Shown here piece after piece: positions 1 to 5,759 of a DNA stretch of 6,622 nt. The DNA is from JBOFCO01 sp051646105. Its GTDB lineage: Bacteria > Pseudomonadota > Alphaproteobacteria > Rhodobacterales > Rhodobacteraceae. The notes below the pieces were generated by a model, which was given only the letters and a program-made list of their open reading frames with translations, was not told where the DNA came from and did no database searches. Location: positions 1 to 6,622 of the forward strand of contig JBOFCO010000110.1 in assembly GCA_051646105.1 (NCBI GenBank), in the 5' to 3' direction. Within the stretch, counting starts at the first letter, position 1, and each line of letters opens with the position of its first letter. A program made the translations under genes and the position numbers.

Positions 1-140
1 TATTGCTTGCGTGCCGGCGTGACGGGAAAGCCGGTGAAGGTCTGATCATCAACCTTCACAACGATCTTTCCATCGGAAAGCTGCCTTACGAGCAGGCCCT
101 GAATGGACACACAACTGCCAACCATGATGGTGCGTAGCAT
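1..140 (-). CDS. Very small hypothetical protein, end at or beyond window edge
   Basis: I do not recognise this gene with confidence. The reading frame from the ATG at 140 is open for 46 codons. The last two window bases read TA, so the next codon is either a stop (TAA/TAG) or Tyr; a 46-residue protein is plausible. The start is supported by a purine-rich GGGGGA at 153-148, seven bases upstream. A second in-frame ATG (codon 6, at 125) has no such site. The product begins MLRTIMVGSCVSIQG. It alternates short hydrophobic strands with Gly and charged turns (LVRQLSDGKIVVKV, then a GFPV near the end), with no signal peptide or membrane segment. The pattern is what one expects of a small all-beta fold (SH3-like), which is inference only. 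It lies downstream of mutT on the same strand, but a spacer of about 110 bases with its own possible promoter suggests separate transcription. Confidence 0.6.
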   Translation of the reverse strand, partial: MLRTIMVGSCVSIQGLLVRQLSDGKIVVKVDDQTFTGFPVTPARKQ

Positions 141-179
141 CTGCCTATCCCCCAACAAGCCGATCACAGGACCGTAGCG

Positions 180-200
180 ACTGGCCGCGAGAAAGCCAGT
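180..200. repeat. Inverted repeat in the leader of the small gene
   Basis: ACTGGC (180-185) and GCCAGT (195-200) form a perfect 6-bp stem with a 9-base loop. Outside it, a G-T and then a C-G could extend the stem. If the candidate promoter upstream is right, this hairpin sits at the very 5' end of the small gene's transcript. There is no T-run on the minus-strand side, so it is not a typical terminator for mutT. The word AAAGCCAGT occurs both here (192-200) and over the mutT stop (253-261), probably by chance. Confidence 0.4.
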
Positions 201-204
201 TGAA

Positions 205-234
205 ATTTTCACAACAAGCTGAACAAACGCTCAA
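205..234 (-). promoter_or_regulatory. Possible sigma70-type promoter of the small left-edge gene
   Basis: On the minus strand TTGAGC (234-229) is followed, after 18 bases, by GAAAAT (210-205). Each box matches four of six consensus positions. The surrounding DNA is strikingly AT-rich compared with the flanking genes, as expected of a promoter. Transcription would start near 198, giving a leader of roughly 58 bases that opens with the hairpin at 180-200. The spacer is one base longer than optimal and the boxes are imperfect, so this is a candidate only. Confidence 0.3.
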
Positions 235-250
235 TTGATTAAAATTCTTT

Positions 251-649
251 TTAAAGCCAGTCGCGCAGTATGGGGATCAATGGAATGTCGGCAGGGGGCA
301 TGGGGTAGTCGCGCAATGCAGCGGGTTTGACCCAGGCAAGATTCTGCCCTTCGCGCCCCTGAACGATTCCCTGCCATTTGCGGCAGGCGAACAAAGGCAT
401 CAGCAGATGAAAGTCATCGTAGCTGTGGCTGGCGAAGGTCAGCGGGGCGAGGCAGGAGGCCCATGTGTCGATGCCAAGCTCTTCGTGAAGTTCGCGGATC
501 AGGGCAGCCTCCGGCGTTTCACCGGGTTCGACCTTGCCGCCGGGAAACTCCCACAGGCCCGCCATCGACTTGCCTTCAGGGCGCTGGGCGAGCAGGACGC
601 GCCCGTCGGCGTCGATAAGGGCGACCGCCGAGACGAGAACGGTTTTCAA
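251..649 (-). CDS. mutT: 8-oxo-dGTP diphosphatase (MutT-type Nudix hydrolase)
   Basis: This cytosolic Nudix enzyme is expected to hydrolyse oxidised dGTP (8-oxo-dGTP) to the monophosphate and pyrophosphate, which prevents A:T to C:G transversions. At 132 residues it has the normal MutT length. The full Nudix box is visible: G38, E44, R52, E53, E56, E57 and G59 in the order G-x5-E-x7-REL-x-EE-x-GI, supplying the Mg2+-binding glutamates. It is preceded by GLWEFPGG (31-38), typical of MutT proper. The start is TTG, overlapping the argJ stop (TTGA: start 649-647, stop 648-646). No strong ribosome binding site precedes it, so translation is probably coupled to argJ. The frame is open further upstream inside argJ, but the TTG start gives the standard MutT N-terminus. 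The stop lies in a 6-bp AT-only inverted repeat (239-254), too weak to call a terminator. Exact substrate preference within the Nudix family cannot be read from sequence. Confidence 0.93.
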   Translation of the reverse strand: MKTVLVSAVALIDADGRVLLAQRPEGKSMAGLWEFPGGKVEPGETPEAALIRELHEELGIDTWASCLAPLTFASHSYDDFHLLMPLFACRKWQGIVQGREGQNLAWVKPAALRDYPMPPADIPLIPILRDWL

Positions 650-1884
650 GATCGGTAATCCGCGTTGATTTCGATATAGCGGCTGGTCAGATCGCAGGTC
701 CAGACGGTGCGAGAGCCTGTGCCAAGGCCAAGATCGACAGCGATGATCAGGTCTTGGTTCTTCATATAGGCGGCGGCGGCTTCCTCGGAATAGGCGGGCG
801 AGCGCCAGCCGTTTTCGGCAACGGTCAGGTCGCCGAAGCGGATGGTCAGCTTGTCGCGGTCGGCTTCAGCGCCGGATTTGCCGACGGCCATGACGATACG
901 GCCCCAGTTGGGGTCTTCGCCTGCGACTGCAGTCTTGACCAATGGGGAATTGGCGATGGCCATGGCGACCCTGTTGGCGTCGGCATCTGACGCTGCACCG
1001 GTCACGCGCACCTCGACAAACTTGGTCGCCCCTTCGCCATCGCGCACGACCTGATGCGCAAGGCTGCGCATGACGCCGTGCAGGGCGGATTCAAAGGCGT
1101 CCGCGACTGCGCCTGTGACTGGGGCAGCGGGCGACTGGCCGGTGGCGCAGGCGAGCAGGGCGTCGGAGGTGGAGGTATCGCTGTCAACGGTGATGGCGTT
1201 GAAGGTGTTGCCGACATTGCGCGACAGCATGGCCTGCAGCGCATCGGCGGGGATTTTGGCATCGGTGAAAATGTAGACGAGCATTGTCGCCATATCGGGG
1301 GCAATCATGCCCGACCCTTTGGCGATGCCGGAGATGTGGATCGGCCCGCCATCGCCCTGCACCACGGCGCTTGCACCTTTGGGGAAGGTGTCGGTGGTCA
1401 TGATCGCCTCGGCGGCCATGCTGATGGCATCGGCGGTCAGGGCGCTGACAAGTGCGGGAATGGCTGCGGTGATGCGTTCGTAAGGCAGGGGTTCGCCGAT
1501 GACGCCGGTACTGGAAGAGAAGACACGGCTGGCGGGAATGCCCAAAGCAGTGGCCACACCACCGCAGACCCCGGCCACTGCCTTGTCGCCCACGGCACCA
1601 GTAAAGGCGTTGGAGTTGCCGGAGTTCACGACGATGGCGGCACCGGTGCCTGCGGGCACGGTGGTCGCAAGTTTCGCCTGACAATCCCGCACGCAGCCTG
1701 CGCGCGTGGACGATGTGGTGAACACGCCTGCGATGGTGGTGCCGGGTGCAAGACGCACCAGCATCACATCGCGGCGGTTCTTATAGCGTACGCCAGCCTC
1801 GACGGCGGCAAACTCGGCACCTTTGATCACCGGCAGCGTGGGAAAGCCGTCCTTGGGGGCCAGGGGAGAGACCTGTTTTGCCAT
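646..1884 (-). CDS. argJ: Bifunctional ornithine acetyltransferase / N-acetylglutamate synthase
   Basis: ArgJ moves the acetyl group from N-acetylornithine to glutamate, closing the acetyl cycle of arginine biosynthesis. Bifunctional forms also make N-acetylglutamate from acetyl-CoA. The protein is 412 residues, normal for the family. The self-cleavage site is intact: KGSGMIAPDMATML (189-202), where the precursor is cut between Ala199 and Thr200 and Thr200 becomes the nucleophile at the start of the beta chain. The Thr-Gly pair of the oxyanion hole is seen at 126-127 (SSSTGVIG). Other family signatures are VNSGNSNAFTG (86-96), TVDSDTSTSD (232-241), GEDPNWGRI (322-330) and the C-terminal EINADYRS. 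The ATG at 1884-1882 directly follows the TAA of the isomerase gene, with a weak GGTGGG at 1897-1892 as ribosome binding site, so coupled expression is likely. Whether this one is mono- or bifunctional cannot be decided from sequence; the acetyl-CoA activity is inferred. Confidence 0.97.
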   Translation of the reverse strand: MAKQVSPLAPKDGFPTLPVIKGAEFAAVEAGVRYKNRRDVMLVRLAPGTTIAGVFTTSSTRAGCVRDCQAKLATTVPAGTGAAIVVNSGNSNAFTGAVGDKAVAGVCGGVATALGIPASRVFSSSTGVIGEPLPYERITAAIPALVSALTADAISMAAEAIMTTDTFPKGASAVVQGDGGPIHISGIAKGSGMIAPDMATMLVYIFTDAKIPADALQAMLSRNVGNTFNAITVDSDTSTSDALLACATGQSPAAPVTGAVADAFESALHGVMRSLAHQVVRDGEGATKFVEVRVTGAASDADANRVAMAIANSPLVKTAVAGEDPNWGRIVMAVGKSGAEADRDKLTIRFGDLTVAENGWRSPAYSEEAAAAYMKNQDLIIAVDLGLGTGSRTVWTCDLTSRYIEINADYRS

Positions 1885-2715
1885 TTACTCGCCCACCATC
1901 GCATCTTCGCGGATCTTGGCGGGATCAATGCCCTCACCGGGGCGGGTGATCGTCGCCGCGTCCGTCAGCCCCTTGATATGCGCCGCGATGGCTGCCTGCT
2001 CGACCTCTGCCGCCAACTGATCGCGCACGTCATCAAGCGTCGGCTTGGCCGCCGCACGGGTTTCGTTCAGCTTGATCAGGTGAAAGCCGAAATCCGTTTG
2101 CACCGGGCCCGCCACCTCGCCCGCCTTCATCGCAACGACCGCGTCCTCAAACGGCTTGACCATCATGCCCAGACCGAACCAGCCCAAGTCACCGCCATTC
2201 GCCGCCGCGCCATCCGACGAGAACTCTTTCGCCTTTTCACCAAAGTCAGCGCCCGCCACGATCTCGGCTTTGATCTTCTCGGCCTCTTCTTTGGTCGCCA
2301 CAAGGATGTGGGCCGCGTTGTATTCCGTAGCGGGCGGCATGTTGGCGAACTTTGCGTCATAGGCGGCCTGCAGTGCAGCATCCGTCACCGCAGCCGAAAT
2401 GACATCCTGCGCGACTTGTTCAGCAAGGAATGCGCGGTTGTCGTTTTCAATTGCGAGGGTGTTGAGAGCCGAGACATCGCCCATAGACTGTTTCAGCGCC
2501 TCCTGCTGGATCAACTGATCTAGAATGCCCTTGAACAGCACGTCATCCGACAGGCCTTGAACTTCGGCCGGCAGCTTTTGCCGCAGAACGATGATGTGGC
2601 CCAGTGTAATCTCGGTGCCGTTTACGGTGGCCACGACGGTTTTGGCATCTTGCGCCAGCATTGGGGCTGTCATCATCATCAACGCGGTCAGCGCAAATCC
2701 GAAGTGTTTGGTCAT
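1885..2715 (-). CDS. Secreted parvulin-type peptidyl-prolyl cis-trans isomerase (SurA/PrsA-like)
   Basis: This is a predicted periplasmic foldase that catalyses cis-trans isomerisation of Xaa-Pro bonds in exported proteins, probably with chaperone activity. It has 276 residues from the chosen start. An N-terminal signal peptide (MTKHFG, then a hydrophobic run to about residue 20) has likely cleavage after Ala21. No lipobox Cys is present. Residues about 25-80 resemble the SurA N-terminal chaperone region, and the parvulin domain spans about 131-219. It shows AHILV (His136), FSSD (165-168), GGDLGWF (174-180), PFEDAV (188-193) and FGFHLIKL (209-216, His212), all typical of active parvulins. A further GTG lies in frame at 2736. 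The ATG at 2715 is preferred because AGGAG lies eight bases ahead of it and the signal peptide then starts correctly. The gene heads a block with argJ and mutT and is divergent from secA. Whether it acts on outer-membrane or general periplasmic clients is unknown. Confidence 0.93.
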   Translation of the reverse strand: MTKHFGFALTALMMMTAPMLAQDAKTVVATVNGTEITLGHIIVLRQKLPAEVQGLSDDVLFKGILDQLIQQEALKQSMGDVSALNTLAIENDNRAFLAEQVAQDVISAAVTDAALQAAYDAKFANMPPATEYNAAHILVATKEEAEKIKAEIVAGADFGEKAKEFSSDGAAANGGDLGWFGLGMMVKPFEDAVVAMKAGEVAGPVQTDFGFHLIKLNETRAAAKPTLDDVRDQLAAEVEQAAIAAHIKGLTDAATITRPGEGIDPAKIREDAMVGE

Positions 2716-2723
2716 ATCACATG

Positions 2724-2728
2724 CTCCT
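2724..2728 (-). promoter_or_regulatory. Ribosome binding site that fixes the isomerase start
   Basis: AGGAG on the minus strand is separated by eight bases from the ATG at 2715-2713. The alternative in-frame GTG at 2736 lies upstream of this site and has no comparable one of its own, so this site decides in favour of the shorter, signal-peptide-led product. Confidence 0.75.
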
Positions 2729-2753
2729 GATACCACTGCGCATGTGCGCCGCG

Positions 2754-2782
2754 TTGACTATCCCGGTCCCGTCGCCTAAATC
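2754..2782 (+). promoter_or_regulatory. Sigma70-type promoter for secA
   Basis: TTGACT (2754-2759) and TAAATC (2777-2782) are separated by exactly 17 bases, close to the housekeeping sigma consensus with optimal spacing. The predicted start of transcription is near 2788-2790, leaving a secA leader of about 110 bases. The -10 box overlaps the left arm of the inverted repeat at 2780-2800, so a protein bound there could block transcription. I found no equally convincing promoter for the isomerase operon on the opposite strand. Confidence 0.6.
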
Positions 2783-2800
2783 GCACAGGTCGCGTGCGAT
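2780..2800. promoter_or_regulatory. Perfect inverted repeat over the secA -10/start region (possible operator)
   Basis: ATCGCAC (2780-2786) and GTGCGAT (2794-2800) form a perfect 7-bp inverted repeat around a 7-base spacer. It overlaps the last bases of the predicted -10 box and the expected transcription start. Because the left arm would lie upstream of that start, it would act as a DNA site rather than an RNA hairpin. The geometry fits a dimeric regulator, but I cannot match it to a known operator. Confidence 0.35.
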
Positions 2801-2835
2801 GGGCCAACAGGCCGTCTTGGCCCTTCTATGGAAGG
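2801..2835 (+). repeat. Two overlapping hairpins in the secA leader
   Basis: GGGCCAA (2801-2807) and TTGGCCC (2817-2823) form a perfect 7-bp stem with a 9-base loop. CCTTC (2822-2826) and GAAGG (2831-2835) form a second stem with a 4-base loop. The two share bases 2822-2823, so they compete at their junction. Both lie in the predicted 5' untranslated part of the secA transcript, well upstream of its ribosome binding site (GGAG at 2891-2894). No T-run follows, so this is not an ordinary terminator. A regulatory role is possible but not shown. Confidence 0.35.
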
Positions 2836-2899
2836 CCGTTAGGGCGGGCAAGTCCCGGACCCACACGATACTGTCAGGATTGGCGAGGCTGGAGAGAAC

Positions 2900-5629
2900 A
2901 TGCTTGGTTTCGGGGCGCTCGCGCGCAAGGTTTTTGGTACGCCCAATGACCGCAAGGTAAAATCGGTTCGCCCGCTGGTCGCGCAGATCAACGCGCTGGA
3001 GCCTCAGTTTGCGGCGCTGACGGATGACGAGATCAAAGCCAAGACGGCGGAGCTGCAGGGTCGCGCGCAGGGGGGTGAAAGCCTTGACGCGCTGCTGCCC
3101 GAAGCATTCGCCAACTGCCGCGAGGCGGCGCGCCGGGCGCTTGGCCTGCGGGCGTTTGATGTGCAGCTGATGGGTGGGATATTCCTGCATCAAGGCAACA
3201 TCGCGGAAATGAAGACGGGCGAAGGCAAGACGCTGGTGGCGACATTTCCGGCATACCTCAACGCGCTGGCGGGCAAGGGCGTGCATGTCGTGACGGTCAA
3301 CGACTATCTGGCCAAGCGCGACTCGGAATGGATGGGCAAGGTCTACGGAGCGCTGGGTCTGACGACAGGGGTGGTCTATCCCTATCAGGAAGAAATGGAA
3401 AAGCGGGCTGCCTATCGCTGTGACATTACCTATGCCACGAACAACGAACTGGGCTTTGACTATCTGCGCGACAATATGGAACCATCGCTGGACCGGATGC
3501 GCCAGCGTGACCATTTCTTTGCCATTGTGGACGAGGTTGACAGCATTCTGGTGGACGAGGCGCGCACGCCGCTGATCATTTCCGGCCCTTCGCAGGACCG
3601 GTCGGAGCTTTATACCAAGATCAACGCCCTGATCCCGGATATCGCGCCGGAGCACTTCACGCTGGATGAAAAGACACGGAACGTGACCTACACGGATGAG
3701 GGCAATGACTTCATCGAACAGCGCCTGTCATCGGCGGGGCTGCTGCCGGACGGGCAGTCATTGTACGATCCGGAAAGCACCACGCTGGTTCACCATGTGA
3801 CGCAGGCCCTGCGTGCGCACAAGCTGTTCAACCGCGATCAGCAATACATCGTGCGCGATGGCGAGGTGATGCTGGTGGATGAATTCACAGGCCGCATGAT
3901 GCGCGGGCGGCGGTTGTCGGATGGCTTGCATCAGGCAATCGAGGCGAAGGAAGGCGTGGATATCAAGCCGGAAAATGTGACGCTGGCCTCTGTCACCTTC
4001 CAGAACTACTTCCGCCTGTACGACAAACTGGCGGGCATGACAGGCACGGCCTCGACCGAGGCTGACGAGTTTATGGAAATCTACCGGCTGGGCGTGGTGG
4101 AGGTTCCGACCAACCGCGAAATCCAGCGCAAGGATGAACACGATCAGGTCTACCGCACGGCACGGGACAAGTATGTAGGTATCGTGGCGTCCATCAAGGA
4201 AGCGACGGCAAAAGGACAGCCGATCCTTGTGGGCACCACGTCGATTGAAAAGTCGGAACAGCTGTCGGAAATGCTGAAGAAGGAAGACATCGCCCACAAC
4301 GTTCTGAACGCGCGTCAGCATGAGCAGGAAGCGCAAATCGTTGCCGATGCGGGCAAGCTGGGTGCAGTGACGATTGCGACGAATATGGCCGGACGCGGTA
4401 CGGACATCCAGCTGGGCGGCAATGTCGAGATGATCGTGATGCAGGCGATTGCGGCCGATCCGCACCTGAACCCGGATGAAGTTCGGGCAAGAATCGAAGC
4501 GGAGCATGCCGACGAAAAGGCCGCTGTGCTGGAGGCGGGCGGGTTGTTCGTGCTGGGCACAGAGCGGCACGAATCGCGGCGGATCGATAATCAGCTGCGC
4601 GGGCGGTCGGGGCGGCAGGGCGATCCGGGGCGGTCGTCGTTCTTCCTTTCGCTGGAAGACGACCTCATGCGGATTTTCGGGTCGGAGCGGCTGGATAACG
4701 TGCTGTCCAAGCTGGGCATGAAGGAAGGCGAAGCGATTATTCACCCGTGGGTGAACAAATCGCTGGAGCGGGCACAGGCGAAGGTTGAAGGGCGCAACTT
4801 TGACATCCGCAAGCAACTGCTGAAGTTCGATGACGTGATGAACGACCAGCGCAAGGTGATCTTTGGCCAACGGCGTGAGATCATGGAAGCTGAAGACATT
4901 ACCGAGATAGCCGAGGACATGCGGCATCAGGTCGTGTCCGATCTGGTGGACTTCTACATGCCGCCCAAGTCCTATTCGGATCAGTGGGACGCCAAGGGGC
5001 TTTACGCGGCCTGCATTGAAAAGCTGAACCTTGATCTGCCGGTGATAAAATGGGCGGCCGAGGAAGGCGTCGATCAGGACGTGGTCCGCGAACGCATTGC
5101 CGAAGCGTCTGACAAGCAGATGGCGGAAAAAGCGGAGGCGTTTGGTAAGGAGACAATGCAGTCGATTGAAAAGCAGCTTTTGCTGCAGACGATTGATGCG
5201 AAATGGCGTGAACACCTGCTGACGCTGGAACATCTGCGATCTGTGGTCGGGTTCCGCGGCTATGCACAGCGCGACCCGCTGAATGAGTACAAAAACGAGA
5301 GCTTTCAGTTGTTCGAATCAATGCTGAACAGCCTGCGTCAGGATGTGACGCAAAAGCTGGGTCAGGTCAGGCCGATCAGCAAGGCGGAACAAGAGGCGAT
5401 GGCAGCGCAGATCACAGCACAACAACAGGCGCGGCCGCCAGCGGTGGAAACGGCGGCTGCGGCTGCGCCCGCGCTGGCGGCAGCTCCACTGGCTGATGCG
5501 GCAAGTCCGACTCGGCTGGCAGGATTTGATGAGACTGATCCGGCAACATGGGGAAACCCGGGCCGGAATGACCCGTGCCCCTGCGGTTCGGGCGAAAAAT
5601 TCAAGCATTGCCACGGTAAACTTGCCTGA
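2900..5629 (+). CDS. secA: Preprotein translocase ATPase SecA
   Basis: SecA is the ATP-driven motor that pushes unfolded preproteins through the SecYEG channel, working at the cytoplasmic face of the inner membrane. The 909 residues are full length. The Walker A motif MKTGEGKT is at 104-111, with VTVNDYLAKRD at 131-141. Walker B DEVDSILVDEARTPL (211-225) leads into the preprotein cross-linking domain (about 230-370). The second nucleotide-binding fold carries TNMAGRGTD (494-502) and QLRGRSGRQGDPG (565-577). Helical scaffold and wing domains run about 620-830. A flexible Ala/Pro/Gln-rich linker (about 838-872) precedes the zinc-binding tail CPCGSGEKFKHCHG (893-906), with Cys893, Cys895, Cys904 and His905 as ligands; this tail normally binds SecB and phospholipid. 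The ATG has GGAG five bases upstream, and MLGFGALARKVFGTPNDR is a standard SecA N-terminus. Transcription is probably from the promoter at 2754-2782. No SecM-like gene is evident, though the short ORF at 2799-2960 overlaps the start. Confidence 0.99.
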   Translation: MLGFGALARKVFGTPNDRKVKSVRPLVAQINALEPQFAALTDDEIKAKTAELQGRAQGGESLDALLPEAFANCREAARRALGLRAFDVQLMGGIFLHQGNIAEMKTGEGKTLVATFPAYLNALAGKGVHVVTVNDYLAKRDSEWMGKVYGALGLTTGVVYPYQEEMEKRAAYRCDITYATNNELGFDYLRDNMEPSLDRMRQRDHFFAIVDEVDSILVDEARTPLIISGPSQDRSELYTKINALIPDIAPEHFTLDEKTRNVTYTDEGNDFIEQRLSSAGLLPDGQSLYDPESTTLVHHVTQALRAHKLFNRDQQYIVRDGEVMLVDEFTGRMMRGRRLSDGLHQAIEAKEGVDIKPENVTLASVTFQNYFRLYDKLAGMTGTASTEADEFMEIYRLGVVEVPTNREIQRKDEHDQVYRTARDKYVGIVASIKEATAKGQPILVGTTSIEKSEQLSEMLKKEDIAHNVLNARQHEQEAQIVADAGKLGAVTIATNMAGRGTDIQLGGNVEMIVMQAIAADPHLNPDEVRARIEAEHADEKAAVLEAGGLFVLGTERHESRRIDNQLRGRSGRQGDPGRSSFFLSLEDDLMRIFGSERLDNVLSKLGMKEGEAIIHPWVNKSLERAQAKVEGRNFDIRKQLLKFDDVMNDQRKVIFGQRREIMEAEDITEIAEDMRHQVVSDLVDFYMPPKSYSDQWDAKGLYAACIEKLNLDLPVIKWAAEEGVDQDVVRERIAEASDKQMAEKAEAFGKETMQSIEKQLLLQTIDAKWREHLLTLEHLRSVVGFRGYAQRDPLNEYKNESFQLFESMLNSLRQDVTQKLGQVRPISKAEQEAMAAQITAQQQARPPAVETAAAAAPALAAAPLADAASPTRLAGFDETDPATWGNPGRNDPCPCGSGEKFKHCHGKLA

Positions 5630-5640
5630 TTGCGGCAATA

Positions 5641-5668
5641 CGGCGGCGGGAATGCCCTGCCGCCGCCG
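5641..5668 (+). terminator. GC-rich hairpin after secA, terminator without T-run
   Basis: CGGCGGCGG (5641-5649) and CCGCCGCCG (5660-5668) form a perfect 9-bp GC-only stem with a 10-base loop, starting 12 bases past the secA stop. No run of T follows, so it is not a canonical intrinsic terminator. It may slow polymerase, protect the secA mRNA end from exonucleases, or work with Rho. The downstream gene on the same strand could therefore be partly cotranscribed with secA. Confidence 0.4.
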
Positions 5669-5727
5669 CAACCGCTGGAAACATTCCGCAGTTCTGCCAC
5701 GCCAACGCCCACATTAGCCGTCAATAC

Positions 5728-5747
5728 CCAGGCCTTGAACAGCCTGG
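5728..5747 (+). repeat. Inverted repeat just ahead of the downstream gene's ribosome binding site
   Basis: CCAGGC (5728-5733) and GCCTGG (5742-5747) form a perfect 6-bp stem with an 8-base loop. It ends one base before the GGGAGG ribosome binding site (5749-5754). As RNA it would sit directly beside, not over, that site. Its role is unknown; a short palindrome of this size can also occur by chance. Confidence 0.3.
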
Positions 5748-5748
5748 T

Positions 5749-5754
5749 GGGAGG
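5749..5754 (+). promoter_or_regulatory. Ribosome binding site fixing the GTG start
   Basis: GGGAGG lies five bases before the GTG at 5760-5762. It is the strongest ribosome binding site in the window and the main reason for choosing the GTG start, which also places a basic residue cluster and a hydrophobic segment at the N-terminus. Confidence 0.75.
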
Positions 5755-5759
5755 CATCC

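Noticed and set aside
211..230. Possible LexA (SOS) box with GTTC/GTTG elements
   Set aside because: The half-sites on the minus strand do not have the seven-base spacing required of the alphaproteobacterial GTTC-N7-GTTC site.
239..256. CtrA-like TTAA pair or intrinsic terminator after mutT
   Set aside because: The two TTAA boxes are eight, not seven, bases apart. The AT-only 6-bp stem (TTAAAA/TTTTAA) is too weak to call a terminator.
1054..2523. Long plus-strand open frame of 489 codons antisense to argJ and the isomerase gene
   Set aside because: It runs opposite two genes with complete family signatures. Its product is low-complexity (Gly/His/Asp/Arg-rich) with no recognisable domain. 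Long antisense frames are common in GC-rich coding DNA.
2716..2736. Upstream GTG start for the isomerase at 2736
   Set aside because: It would add seven residues ahead of a normal signal peptide and lacks a ribosome binding site, while AGGAG is correctly spaced for the ATG at 2715.
2820..2870. Promoter for the isomerase operon (TTGCCC and CATAGA on the minus strand)
   Set aside because: The boxes are only 15 bases apart and match the consensus poorly, and nothing better is visible in the divergent region.
2717..3655. Minus-strand frame of 312 codons covering the secA promoter and start
   Set aside because: It is antisense to secA with Arg/Gln-rich shadow composition. It would cover the promoter region and overlaps no known domain.
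3758..5233. Long minus-strand open frame of 491 codons within secA
   Set aside because: It is entirely antisense to the intact second half of SecA, rich in His/Arg/Leu as expected for a shadow frame, and has no motif or ribosome binding site.
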